A DNA stretch of 64,000 nucleotides from Macrothele yani (GCA_039090855.1 CM076990.1:198591232-198655231), one strand, 5' to 3'. Shown: positions 32,155 through 43,225, counted from the stretch's first letter. The notes: generated by a model not told the origin, from the letters alone. Translations and numbers: made by a program.

Positions 32155-33052
32155 ACAGGGTGATTGTAAACTCCTTCAACAAAACAAGAGGGGTACACAT
32201 CAAAACGAACAGTATTTGCAATGGAACCTAAGGCCGCATTCCACTCTAAGTCTCAGAAAAGAGTAAAGTTCCACGTTGAGCCTTCAAGAGTGGAAACAAA
32301 GAGACATACCTAATTTACGAGTTGCACAATCCCAATCGCATCAGAGAAAGACTCAAAGGAGCTGCTCAGACTGGCGTCCAATGGTATCGTTGCACAGCCC
32401 ACACCGACAAATGAAGGACTGTCGCACCCTCGTAGACTCCCGGTGTGGTCCGCAGCAACAGCGATTCGCGCGACGAGATCTTTCAGAGAGTCCACAGGTG
32501 TCTGTCTTGTCCACCAATGTTTTCATGTGCCCCAAAAAAAGAAATCCGGTGGATTAAGGTCCGGGGAGCGTGGAGGCCAAGCCACAGGTCCACCGCATCC
32601 AATCCACCGCCCAGGATATGTCGCATTTAGGAAGTATCGGACCTCTGTGGCAAAGTGTGCTGTGGCCCCATCATGCATAAACCACATGTCCCTCCGTGTG
32701 GTGAGCGGAACAGATCGGAAGCACTTGCTCCCGGAACATACGGTACGCTGCGCCGGTCAAACGTATACGTCAATTCTTATGTGATGTTCGCACGGTAATA
32801 TCGCTGAACGGGTTCGGCTGCGTTTTAAATGTTTGCTCCTCATCGTCTACGCAAGTGCTCAATGCACCTTATTTGATTCTTGTGCTTCTCGTGCACTGGT
32901 TGGAACTCCGTGTGTCTGTTGGACGTTTTTCGAGCGTGCTCTTTTCTGGCACTAGGAGTGGAGTGCGGCCCTGAGTTCCATTGCAAATATTATTCGTCTT
33001 GATGTGTTCTATCACCCCTCTTGCTTTGTTGAAGGAGTTTACAATCACCCTA
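32155..33052 (-). mobile_element. IS630/Tc1-mariner type element, internally deleted
   Basis: Terminal repeats starting ACAGGGTGATTGTAAACTCC lie at 32155 and inverted at about 33052. Inverted similarity continues inwards for about 110 bp (TTTGCAATGGAAC on both sides). A TA precedes the left end. The 898-bp element holds only part of a transposase on the minus strand. Length and content indicate a MITE-like derivative of a larger autonomous element. Confidence 0.85.
32310..32720 (-). pseudogene. IS630-type transposase, partial catalytic core
   Basis: Minus strand from about 32700 to 32500 reads DMWFMHDGATAHFATEVRYF, then GRWIGCGGPVAWPPRSPDLN, PPDFF and WGHMKTLVDKTD. HDGATAH carries the second catalytic Asp, and SPDLNPPDFF-WG the third. 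Another frame continues into PVDSLKDLVARIAVAAD, the C-terminal helix. The first Asp and the DNA-binding domain are absent. Confidence 0.82.
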
Positions 33053-33059
33053 TATAAAG

Positions 33060-34455
33060 AATTTCTTCTCCCGGTCGGAAAAACTCAAACATGGTGATTT
33101 CTTTCTATACATTTTCCAACTTTTTCTATCCCGTCACTCAAAGTTTTATTTGCCTGAATTCTGTGTTTTGAAGAAACGTAGTCAACGAGCGAATCAGAAG
33201 CATAACTAGAGTGGGGCAGGAGGGGCAGCTGCCCCGGTCACAGCTCAAGAGGGAGCGCAAAAGTCACTGCGTACTATCTAATTAAAATCAGAATTGAAAC
33301 TTTTGCACCAGTATGGTACAGAATTTACCTATAATTTCTTTCGCCAGTTGCGGTAGATTGACGGCTAAAAATTCGCACTTGTTCCTCAAAATGTGAAGGG
33401 GATCTAAGTTGCTCATAATCCGAAATGACGGCGCGGTTGTACGTACGTTACAAGGTAAGGATGTCTTTCATAGTTTTGAATATTCTCTGGGGGTAGTTCG
33501 ATCATTATTGCCACTACTGCTGGCTACGTTCTGTTCATTCAGTGTGGTACCAAAGTTCGGAACTCCGGAGCATTTGGGAATCTCCCCGCTCTCTTCATGT
33601 TTTGTGTTTTACAGCCCTAAATGGCGTTCCACGTTGAGTTCAGCTTCACCACTCAGAGCATCCTTGATGTAAGTAAGGTTAAGACAAATGCACGAAACCG
33701 TGAAACCGTTCTACTGAGTGCGTCTGCATTTCCTAATTTTTTCAAACGTAATTAATGAGTGCAAAATGTCGTTTCCGTTTGGGATAAGAAATCACACCTA
33801 GTTCCCCAATACCCTATAGCAATATCATACCCCAGTAAAAATATTTAAAAGTTAGTTTCCGAAACTACAATTAAAATGGCAATAATTTCGCAAAGATCTT
33901 CCTCTAGTCCGCAGAAAAACTAGCCCGTTTTTAAAATCTATTATTCAACCAATAGTGATTATTAATTATCAATTAACTACAGGAGAATATTATAAAAAGA
34001 AAAGTATAAAAATCAGTGTGAAGAGAAATGTCAGAAGGAACTTTTGGTGACCAGTGTTAGTTCTTTTGAGAAAATGTAATTGCATATGAGTGTGGGTAGT
34101 AAATAATGCAGATTTCTCCGTAATAAACAGATAAGACCAATTTTACGATCCTAAAAACTCATGCAACAAGCAGGATTATAATATTTTGAACAATAAAACT
34201 CTTTGTCTTATAGACTTTCGTGAGAGGGAGCGCAATGTTCTGCGGTTTGCCCTGGGCGCAGAAATGCCTAATTACGTCGCTGGAGCAAATTATGGGCTTT
34301 CATGGTACAAGCTACAGGCCATACGTGGAACATGTTAAGTTGGTATATTTTTGCTTAACGGTGGTGCAAGTACTCTGTCAACTGGCGATCTCCGGGATGG
34401 AGACTAAGGAATCCTTTGTGAATCGTGCAAAGGATAACATTACCAAGATTTCCCA
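33060..34455. other. No recognised gene
   Basis: An open frame at 34220-34549 (109 codons) lacks a recognisable family and overlaps a duplicated repeat, so it is not called as a gene. Confidence 0.45.
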
Positions 34456-34460
34456 TATCT

Positions 34461-34655
34461 TCAGCAGTAAAAATTTCTTGCTAGGTGGCGCAACCGGATG
34501 TTTGCATTTTCAGGATATTTCTGTAGAAGACGGAGAAACACAAAACTAAACTGAGGGATATGTAAAGGTTGACGCGATTAAAATCTCTCATCTTTTTTAC
34601 TGCATAATTTTCTCGCTGGTAACGCTACTGTATGACGCAATTGAAAATGCTCTGA
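34461..34655. repeat. Diverged direct repeat, copy 1
   Basis: Matches 35356-35542 with many substitutions: TTGCTAGGTGGCG-AACCG, GATATTTCTGTAGAAGACGG, AAAACTAAACTGAGG, GATTAAAATCTCTCAT and TTTTTTACTGCATAATTTTC. The two lie about 0.9 kb apart in direct orientation. Confidence 0.7.
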
Positions 34656-35355
34656 GATCTTATTATTAATAGCTGTTGAATGTTCCTTAATTCTTAGTTC
34701 TAATTTCTGAGCAGTTTGATTTACATAATTATTGTTGCAATCTAGAAGAACTTGACACGTCAGTTGGTTGCAATCTAGAAAGAACTTGATACACCCTATG
34801 CCATCCTGTCCTGCCCAACACTTGAAGTAAATGTGTGGTAATGTTGTAATTCAATTTTCCATGATTTGCCACGGGGTATCTACTTAATTTATCTGCCACT
34901 CTTTGTAACCAACTGCAGCCCCAAACAAGATTGCAAATTTGGCAATAAAAAGACTTCAAATAGTACACAAGACAAGACGACAAGAATCAACGTAACACAT
35001 CAAATTCCACTAGATTGTTACCACACTGAAAGATTTGTTACATAAGTTCAATCTTTGCATCTAGTTTTCTTTTGACATCTGGTCATTATACCTTGATTGC
35101 TGCATAAAGCATTACTATATCTAGCATAACTTTTCCTACAGGTTAATGGAATATCAATGGGATGTCTCCGTTCTATGAGCACTTGCAATTTGCTCCTATT
35201 CTGCGAAGAATATCTGTTTATTGTTATTTTGTCTAATTCACCAGGGCTATGGCAGAAAGCTCCTGAATGGATGATAAACTCAATTTTTTCGTAAAAACTC
35301 AACTATTTTATTCTGCAGAACGGAATTCAGAACTAAAAATAATGCATGATAACAC

Positions 35356-35542
35356 AACGGTAAATTTATTGCTAGGTGACGTAACCGATGTCTACATTTT
35401 CAGCACATCTGTAAAGAAAACGAAGAAAACCAAAACAAAACTGAGGAGTACGTAGAGTCTGACACGATTAAAGTCTCTTATATTTTTTACTGCGTAATTT
35501 TCTTGCTAGTAATGTTAATGTACGGCATAATTGAAAAGGTAC
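35356..35542. repeat. Diverged direct repeat, copy 2
   Basis: Partner of 34461-34655. It may be an ancient interspersed repeat or one large tandem duplication whose middle has diverged. Confidence 0.7.
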
Positions 35543-35544
35543 TT

Positions 35545-36510
35545 TTCTTTGTTTTTTGTGGATGCTTTTTGTTTGGTATCAGTAAAAGATTTTTGCGTTG
35601 TTGTTTGGATCTCTTTTTTTCGCAAAGAAGACGTTGCCATTTCACCTGGACGTTCCGAAACATCCGTTTTGCTGTGAGAAAAGAGCAAAACCTAGGGAGA
35701 AATGTTTTGGCAAACTTTTAGTGGAAGTGGAAAAGACAGGACTTGCCTGTCAAAGCAGCCGTGAAACAAGGCATTTTAGTTGATTCTAGTGATGCTTATG
35801 AGCACCAACTGTCTTTGCGAATTTCTGCAGAAATCCACTGTCCTAATGAGAATGTGGAATTAATGAGAAGGGAGCCTAGGTATGAATATAATAAGATATA
35901 ATAACTTTTTCTTTATGATAGAAAGTCAGGGCCAGCTGGACCATAGGGGCAACTGGGACGGTCTCCCCGGGACCGTCCCAGTTTACTCCCAGGGCAGTGG
36001 GGCCTTCAAGGGGACCCGCTGTTTGGAGAAGAAGTCATGTTAAATAGAATTTTTTTATAATTATTATTTTTCTGTGTGTGTAAGTTTTGGCGCGCCAGAC
36101 CCGTAAAAAGAAGCTTTTTAAAGTTTTTTTGTTTGTTTTTTCCAATCGATCATTTTCGAATAGATTATTGTCCTTCGCCGTACAAATACTGAGATTTGCA
36201 GATTCCGAGTGATTATTGTTGTAACCACTTTAACGTTTTCTGCATTCATGAAATAGAAAATTAAATTTCATCTATTTGCGGCCATTACTTTTATATATTT
36301 AACAAATTGCGTGCAAACCAGGTACTAAAATTTAAAGAAATAATATAAATGTTTACCAAACTTTTCAGAAACTTCGGAATCAATGGAAAAGCAGCTCTTC
36401 ATGTATTTCATAATTTTTGCTAAACGATTACATCAGAGTCAAGTTCAACAAAGCCTTCTTCGGAAGGATCAAATTAAGACAAGGTTTTCTTCAAGGCTCG
36501 GTTCTTAGCC
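35545..36510. other. No recognised gene
   Basis: No family-type frame or repeat was recognised. Confidence 0.5.
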
Positions 36511-37151
36511 CAACCCTGCAGAGATGGAAACGGGTCAGCGGATCAAACGGGTCTGGTCAAGGTGTTCTTGAACCGATTTCGACCCGGTTTCTTTCCGTTT
36601 TATTTTTCAAAAGCAAAAAATAATATTTTTCAAAGAAAAATGCCACTGTGGAATTTTGTGCTCGATAGTGGTGCCGCGGACTCAAAAATAATATGTCATG
36701 CAATAAGAAGGAGGGTGTCCTCAAAAGGAAAAGTGTCCCTAACTTCTAAGCAACAATGACGAAAACAACATCCACGTTTTGGAAACTTTCAACTCATCAT
36801 AAACTTGTGAAAATTGGTGTAGCTATGAAACATATTCTGAAGCTTGATATGTTATCAAGAAAACAGCAAAAACTGAAATTAAACATACAACAAGTTGCTT
36901 AGTTCAAAAACTTTGACTGTAGCGCCATCTAAGTTAGGTGGGACAACCTTTACTGCAGAGGGACTTTTTGACTGTCGTAGATGTGTTTGAAAACATGTGT
37001 AAAACAGTTGTGTTATGTTATGCAAATGAAGGACGAGAGTTTCAGCACTTCCTATAAGTAGGTGAGTAAATTATACGTTCCAATAATGCATTCATTTGAT
37101 TTCCGTATAATCTAAGATACCCACTGCGGAGATACTTTTTGGACCCCTTGC

Positions 37152-37749
37152 ACAGGGTGCGCCATATAAAAGAGGCTCCGTGGCCATACGTTGTTAGGCG
37201 GGTTAAAGTTGTTTAGCGGGTTTCCGGTTAAAACCGCTTTGTTCCACTTCTAACCGGTTTTTGCGTGTACAGCTGCAAAGGAATTCTCCGGGGTGGTTAG
37301 TCACAGCCAGAGCAGTGTAGGTACGCAGTCATAAGTGTAAATGAAGAGAGAACAAAGGCAACGGAAATGGTTTTAAGTACGGAACAGCGGGTCTTTATTG
37401 TGGAACAGTATTTCGGAAATAACTCTCCACCTGTGACTTTTATCTGTGGGGAGCACTGAAAGGGAAAGTGTATGCAACTAATCCGCACACCCTTGATGAA
37501 TTAAAAGTGAACATTACGGATGCCATAGCCCAGATTACTGCCGATGAGTTGTGGTGAGTTACGAACAACATGTTCCGTCATATTCAGCTGTGTCTTGATG
37601 TCGGAGGACAGCACTTTCAGCAATTGTTGTAAACGCAGGTAAATTACTGATGTTTTCTGTCATTTCAACTATTCTTTACCATGCATAGTAACATTGCCTG
37701 ACTGTTGTCGTCCATCATACTCGGGCTTCTTTTATATGGCACACCCTGT
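37152..37749 (+). mobile_element. IS630-type MITE-like element with terminal repeats
   Basis: ACAGGGTGCGCCATATAAAA at 37152 and its inverted partner ending at 37749 are terminal repeats of about 22 bp. Inside, a start MVLSTEQRVFIVEQYFGNNS at 37367 is fused directly to a C-terminal transposase tail. The catalytic core is deleted, so this is a non-autonomous derivative. A TA flanks only the right end. Confidence 0.8.
37367..37632 (+). pseudogene. Deleted IS630-type transposase (N-terminus joined to C-terminus)
   Basis: About 22 N-terminal residues end at NNSPP near 37430. A different frame then reads FYLWGALKGKVYATNPHTLD, ELKVNITDAIAQITADELW, an in-frame TGA, and FRHIQLCLDVGGQHFQQLL to a stop at 37630-37632. 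The FLWG-LKxxVY pattern is the conserved segment just after the third catalytic Asp in this transposase group. Confidence 0.8.
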
Positions 37750-37889
37750 ATATATATTATAGTTCAAAGTAGATTCGTCTGGGTCGGGTATGGGTCAGTT
37801 ACAGATCCGAGTTGGGTCCGGGTCAGGTTCTGTTATGTGACGTCCGGGCCCAAACATTTTTAACCCGTTTCCCACGCTGCAATCTTGTT

Positions 37890-38365
37890 CTCCCAATTTT
37901 TAGCTGGAATCGAACTGGGAATTTCGCGTCTTCGTAACGTTGGTTTGCTTGCGATGATATTTTGTGCAGCAATTCGGATTTCCTTCCCGTAGACAACCAT
38001 CAACAAATCCTTTGTCGACATCCAAGCTTTCGCTCGAGTGCAACAGAAAAATCTGAATTCTTCCAAATCCACGAAGAGTCTTTTCAAACAAGCATCTGTA
38101 CTACACTCAACCTAATATTGTATTCAATGGACAACGTCTAAAATCTGCTGAGCATTTTAATTACCATAGGTAGCATCTTAATTACCTTAAATGCGAAAGT
38201 TACCAGTAACAAACATACTGAAAGTTTTTTCAACAAAAGCAGAAAGAGACTTGAAATCTTCAAATGTACTGCTCAAAAGAGTTAGGGGAGCAAGAGATAT
38301 TTTAAGGAAAATCATGTGCGACTGACGTTGTTGAACAGTAAATATTAATACACACAACTGACGTG
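37890..38365. other. No recognised gene
   Basis: A minus-strand frame of 75 codons (37860-38087) overlaps the hAT end and has no recognisable domain. Confidence 0.4.
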
Positions 38366-38369
38366 CATT

Positions 38370-38480
38370 TGGAATATCAAACAGAAGTCGTCGCTCTTTC
38401 CACCACTGCGGCCTCGAATTCTCTAGAGTCACATGCGACTAACTGCCAAAATACATGGCAGGTTGCTTCTTGGAGCCCCG
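38370..38480 (-). repeat. Inverted partial copy of the 292-bp repeat
   Basis: Reverse-complement match to the tRNA-like part of the array that follows: GCGGCCTCGAATTCTC, TCACATGCGACTAACTGCC, GTTGCTTCTTGGAGCCCCGC. It faces the first direct unit head-on. Confidence 0.85.
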
Positions 38481-38484
38481 CACA

Positions 38485-39330
38485 ATTAATTATTCATTCG
38501 CCTCCTAGTTATTTGTTCAGTTGCTGCTTACCATCTTTGGCGAATCCCCAGCATTGTGCGGGGTTCCAAGAAGCAATCTGCTATGTGGTTTGGCAGTTAG
38601 TCGCATGTGAGTCTGGAGAATTCGAGGCTGCAGTGATAGCATGTCCGTCGCGTAACTGGAAGACACTGGGTTTGATTCCCGATAGCCGCCGTTGGTAATT
38701 TTTCTGTGACTCACTTATAAACGTGGAAAGAGCGATGACATCGCTTTGACATTCCTAATCCACGTCACTTTTCTCTATTAATTATTCATTCGCCTCCTAG
38801 TTATTTGTTCAGTTACTGCTTTCCATCTTTGGCGAATCCCCAGCATTGTGCGGTGCTCCAAGAAGCAACATGCCATGTATTTTGGCAGTTAGTCGCATGC
38901 GAGTCTGCAGAATTCGAGGCTGCAGTGATAGCATGCCCGTCGCGTAACTGGAAGACACTGGGTTCGATTCCCGATAGGGACCGTTGGTAATTTTTCTGTG
39001 ACTCACTTATAAACGTGGAAAGAGCGACGACTTCTGTTTGACATTCCTAATCCACGTCGCTTTTCTCTATTAATTATTCATTCGCCTCCTAGTTATTTGT
39101 TCAGTTGCTGCTTTCCATCTTTGGTGAATCCCCAGCATTGTGCGGGGTTCCAAGAAGCAATCTGCCATGTGGTTTCGCAGTTAGTCGCATGTGAGTCTGG
39201 AGAATTCGAGGCTGCAGTGATAGCATGTCCGGCACGTAACTGGAAGACCTGGGTTCGATTCCCGGTGGTAGCCGATGAGAATTTTTCTGTGACTCACTTA
39301 TAAACGCGGTAAGAGCGATTACTTCTGTTT
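38485..39330 (+). repeat. 292-bp tandem array, three units
   Basis: Three direct units (about 38485-38776, 38777-39068, 39069-39330). Each has TTATTCATTCGCCTCCTAG, CTTTGGCGAATCCCCAGC, a tRNA-like part with GTAACTGGAAGAC and GGGTTCGATTCCCG (box B), then TGTGACTCACTTATAAACG and GAAAGAGCGA. The GACTCACTTATAAACGTGGAAAGAG-type tail is shared with the palindrome at 47784-47972. Units differ by scattered substitutions and by 2-bp indels before box B. Confidence 0.9.
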
Positions 39331-39449
39331 AGTAAATATTATTTTTACATAAGATATGATAGAATATTCAGTAATATTGGTAAAAAAAAGTACATTAGCA
39401 AATATTTATGCAATATTATAATTTAATGCACATGATGCAATAGCACGAG

Positions 39450-40124
39450 CGAAAACTGCAAACGGAGTGAGACACGACCATATCTCCCAAACTTTTTAAT
39501 GCCACATTGCAAAATGTCTTTCAATCATTGAACTGGGAAAACAAAGGGATAAAGATTAATGGCGATTATTTAACTCCCCTTCGTTTGTTGATGACGTAGT
39601 CATTTTTGCAACTACCCCTTGAGAGCTGCAGAGTATGATCCAGGAACTTGCTGACAAAAGTAAAGAAGGGGGATTAAAAATGTACTTTTAAAAGACAAAA
39701 CTTATGTACAATGCTTTTACAAGAAATGAAGATTTATCGATTGATGGGAAAAAGCTGGAGATAACTGTTACCTATATTTACCTTGGACAGCAGATATTAA
39801 GAGAAGGTTACGTTGATGAAGAAATTAATCGACGTATGAAACTTGGTTGGAGAACTTTTTGGAAGAAACAGTACATTTTTTAAGAGCAATGCTTTAAAAG
39901 ACAAGTGTTTAATCAATGCATCCTCCCAGTGCTTACGTGCAGAGCAGAGACATGGACCTTAACTCGAAAATGCATACAAAGACTGCAGACAACTGAAAGA
40001 AGCATGGAGATGCATGCTTGGTGTAACCAGGAGAGATTAGAAGAGAAGCGCATGGATAAGGAAAATGACAAAAGTAGAAGACATCATGATTAGAGTAAAA
40101 ACCTTGAAATGCTGGGGCATACTG
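39450..40124 (+). mobile_element. RTE copy 2, piece 1 (RT middle)
   Basis: Aligns base-for-base, with gaps, to 9350-10030 of the first RTE copy: TTTTTAATGCCACATT, AAATGTCTTTCAATCA, GGATAAAGATTAATGG and the GCATCCTCCCAGTGCTTACG segment. The motif C region reads TTCGTTTGTTGATGACG with a base missing. It ends at GCTGGGGCATACTG (about 40111-40124), where the intact copy continues with CCAGAAGG. Confidence 0.9.
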
Positions 40125-40129
40125 ATAAC

Positions 40130-40650
40130 CCCCGCAACCCCTGCAGTGCGGGGAGGAAGGGGGGGGCTCATGGTTAAACGGGCGTCTAGCCTTAGCAGAA
40201 AGATCCTCCAAACATTTTTGTGGAAACTCCGTACAAAGCAGGTTAAAGAAATAAGGCAGCTTTGAATGAAGTATTAAGAAAAGAAGTATTTTTTCTGCAT
40301 AAATACGTAAAATCTCTAGAAATTATTTTCGTCCCTTTAGTTCATAAAAATTGGATGACGGGAAAGCAGCTATTCAAAAGAATTTGAGGGCCCTTGTAAT
40401 AGCCCTTGCTTTTACAAGGGGCCTCAAAAGTTCACAGTTTTTGCAACAGTGTGTATGCAGATATGTTAACAAGAGAATGTGAAAAAAGTATCAGTTCAAT
40501 GAGCGGAATTTTTATACCAATGACTATAAGATGTTACATATTACAGTTGTTTGCACATAAATATGCATCCTTCAAAATATAATGAAGTAAAAGGTGTTCT
40601 CCGCGGGAGCGGAAAATCAAAGGCCTGTGTCATTTTTTTTTTTTTTTTTT
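40130..40650. other. Insert sequence between RTE pieces, unassigned
   Basis: Contains a GC-rich start (CCCCCGCAACCCCTGCAGTG) unlike its surroundings, then AT-rich DNA ending in a T run at 40634-40653. Confidence 0.45.
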
Positions 40651-40652
40651 TT

Positions 40653-41158
40653 TTACGCTTTCCAACCGTAGGTTGAAGAAGCGTATATGCTCCAGCTTTG
40701 TCCGTCCGTCTGTCGGCACGATAACTCGCGTAAAAATGGTTCGATTTCGATGAAATTTTATTATGTGGTAGGAGACCACCTGGGGACGAACCCTACTGAA
40801 AATGGACGAAATGGGGTCAAAGGTCACGGCATAGGAGCGGGATCCATTCCATTGCCCTTATGCGTCATAACTTGCGTAAATACGGTTTGATGTCGATGAA
40901 ATTTTAGTATATTGTAGGGGACCTACTGGGAATGAACTCCATTGAAAATGGGTGAAGTGGGGTCAAAGGTCAGGACATAGGAGCGGGATGCATTCCATTG
41001 CCCTTATGCGTCATAACAAGCGTAAAAATGGTTCGATTTCGATGAAATTTCAGTATGTGGTAGGGGACCACCTAGGGACGAACCCTATTGAAAATGGGCG
41101 AAATGGGATTAAAGGTCAGGACATAGGATCGGGATCCATTCCATCGCCCTTATCCCAT
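40653..41158 (+). repeat. Modular repeat block 3
   Basis: ACGCTTTCCAACCGTAGG start, CCGTCCGTCTGTCGG tract, and three modules about 140 bp apart. It is cut off at CCCTTATCCCATGC, where the foldback element at 41163 begins. Confidence 0.85.
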
Positions 41159-41162
41159 GCTA

Positions 41163-41602
41163 TTTAGGCGGACATCAAGTAATTTTGCTTCCTATACTTC
41201 CAATGGAAGTCCTCGTACACATTTCCTTCACAACTATTGTGTTCCTAAGGATGAAAATTTGAACATCGAGTAAAATAACTTCATATTATAACTTGGAATA
41301 CTTGATATTTCCTAAAACATAACCATAACTATATAAAAAATCAATAACTTTTCCTTTGGTGGTGTTGGAACCAGAAAAAAGATGGCGCGACCTGTACTTT
41401 GATGACGTCAGTAGACAAATGTTGGATTTCATAATTATGGTTATGTTTTAGAAAATATTAAGTATTCCAAGTCATAAAATGAAGCTATTTTAATCGATGT
41501 TCAAATTTTCATCCTTGGGAACGCAATAATTGTGAAGAAAATGTGTACAGACGTTTTTCCATTGGAAGTATAGGAAGCAAAATTACGTGACGTCCAACTT
41601 AA
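41163..41602. mobile_element. Long-arm foldback MITE (about 440 bp)
   Basis: The left arm (41163-41345) and right arm (41420-41602) are inverted copies of about 180 bp. Shared blocks include AATTTTGCTTCCTATACTTCC, GGATGAAAATTTGAACATCG, ACTTGGAATACTT and CTAAAACATAACCATAA. The loop of about 75 bp holds GATGGCGCGACC and a TGACGTCA site. It separates modular repeat blocks 3 and 4. Confidence 0.88.
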
Positions 41603-41609
41603 AGGAGCG

Positions 41610-41985
41610 ATTCTTGTATGTATGTAAATTTTATTTTGAAAACGGCTCTAAGGATTTTGATGAAAGTCGTTAACCTACCGTTTTCTGGTACTAGAAATCG
41701 ATTTCGCTTGATTTCGACTTTAGGAAAATTCGTTTAGTGCGTTAAATAACCACCCTGAATTAACACGTTTTTAGTGTCATGGCGTCGTCCCATTGATGTT
41801 ATCCATGCTTAGAAATCTTATGACGTCACAATCTGGCGATTGATATGTCGGTGCACGGTCACGCCATCTGTCTCATTACGTCACGCGTTGTGTGTGGATC
41901 CTATTAAAATATAATGACGTCACACTATTGCTAGTAGATGGTCGCGATTCCCATCTGCCTCATTACGTCACGTGTTGTGTGCGTA
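41610..41985. other. Region with duplicated TGACGTCA / TTACGTCAC sites
   Basis: Two related copies of CTCATTACGTCACG(C/T)GTTGTGTG lie at about 41873-41897 and 41957-41981. ATGACGTCACA occurs at about 41822 and 41914. These are sequence matches to the CRE/ATF palindrome; no gene is attached to them. Confidence 0.5.
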
Positions 41986-41989
41986 TGAC

Positions 41990-42668
41990 CGTCCGTACGA
42001 TAACTCGCGTAAAAATCGTTCGATTTCGACGAAATTTCAGTATGTGGAAGGAGAACACCTGGGAAGGAACCCTATTGAAAGTGAACGAAATGGGGTCAAA
42101 GGTCAGGACATAGGAGCGGGATCCATTCCACTGCTCTTATGCGTCATAACTAACGTAAAAAAGGTTCGATTTCGATTAAATTTTAGTGTCTGGTAGGGGA
42201 CCACCTAGGGACAAACCCTATTGAAAATGGGTGAAGTGGGGTCAAAGGTAAGGACATAGGAGCGAAATCACTTCCATCGCCATTATGCGTCATAACTTAC
42301 GTAAATCTTCTTCGATTTGGATGAAATGTTAGTATGTTGTATGGGCCTGCCTGGGGACGAATCTTAGAAAATGGGCGAAGTGTGGTCAAAGGTTAGGACA
42401 CAGGAGCGGGATTTATTCCATAGCCCTTATGCATAATAACTTACGTAAAAATGCTTTGATTGCGACAAAACTTTATCATCTTATTTCGGAGGTATACTGA
42501 ACCGGTTCTGTTGAATATCATCGAAATGGGATCAAAGGTCAGGGCACAGGACCGAGATTTATTCCACAGCCATTATCTTCGTAACTTGAGTGATAACTTG
42601 AGTAATGATTTCTGGTATGTTGGAAAGCGTATTATAATCAATGCATTGCATGATTTTACTAACTTTTT
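41990..42668 (+). repeat. Modular repeat block 4
   Basis: Starts CCGTCCGTACGATAACTCGC without the ACGCTTTCCAAC end. It has four modules and a terminal partial one, then TTTCTGGTATGTTGGAAAGC and GCATTGCATGATTTTACTAA. Blocks 3 and 4 together could be one long element split by the foldback MITE. Confidence 0.85.
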
Positions 42669-42669
42669 A

Positions 42670-43225
42670 TAACATAGCCAAAATATTTTTTTTGCTAAGT
42701 GCAAAGCATTGTAGCATTGTGTTAAGTGTGTTTTTTTATATTCCAGAGTATATAATTTAAGTAGTTTTTTTTTTTGTGTTGCAGTTCTTAACCACTACTT
42801 AGTTATTTGCTTACTTATGTTGTTACATTTCGAATAAATCGAAAAAGTCATTACACACATGTTACACGGCAGCTGGATGTTTTTTGTGTGCAATTGTGAG
42901 GCGTTTCAAAAAGCATGGCCTCAGTTCTTTAAAATGATAAATTTTGCGTGATATGATTAACTTTCACGTACGTATTTTGTAGTAATTTGAATCGGTAACC
43001 AAGGCAATCATTTTTATTATAACGTACACATTTGTGTTTCACGCGATAAAGTGAAATAACTTTGATTTTACGAAAAATATTCTTAGGTTCCAAGGAATTT
43101 GATTTACGTATTAAAACATCTGTAAAGCCTAGTTAATAATATGGAAGTTAAAATTTATAGTAATTGAATGCTAATGGATTTTCTCAAAAGGGCCTCGAAA
43201 ACTTTTTTTGGGGGGGGGGGGGGCT
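42670..43225. other. No recognised gene
   Basis: Unassigned sequence ending in a G run at 43210-43223 just before RTE piece 2. Confidence 0.45.

Larger units (their letters stand above)
36519..37879. mobile_element. hAT-type element, copy C, with nested insertion
   Basis: The left end CAGAGATGGAAACGGGTCAG is at 36519 and the right end (complement of CAGCGTGGGAAACGGG) at 37879. The flanks CAACCCTG and CAATCTTG match at 6 of 8 positions, both differences being transitions. The left 250 bp align to copy A (CGACCCGGTTT, AAAAATGCCACTGTGGAATT). The right 120 bp hold the same GGGTCGGG-rich subterminal region. The BED-finger frame is not present; the centre holds unrelated DNA and the nested element at 37152-37749. 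Confidence 0.75.

Noticed and set aside
34220..34549. 109-codon frame considered as a small host gene
   Set aside because: No recognisable domain or splice or start context, and its end lies in a repeat duplicated at 35356.
38485..39330. CRISPR-like or centromeric array
   Set aside because: Three long 292-bp units with no spacer and repeat alternation; the genome is eukaryotic. Too few units to call a satellite centromere.
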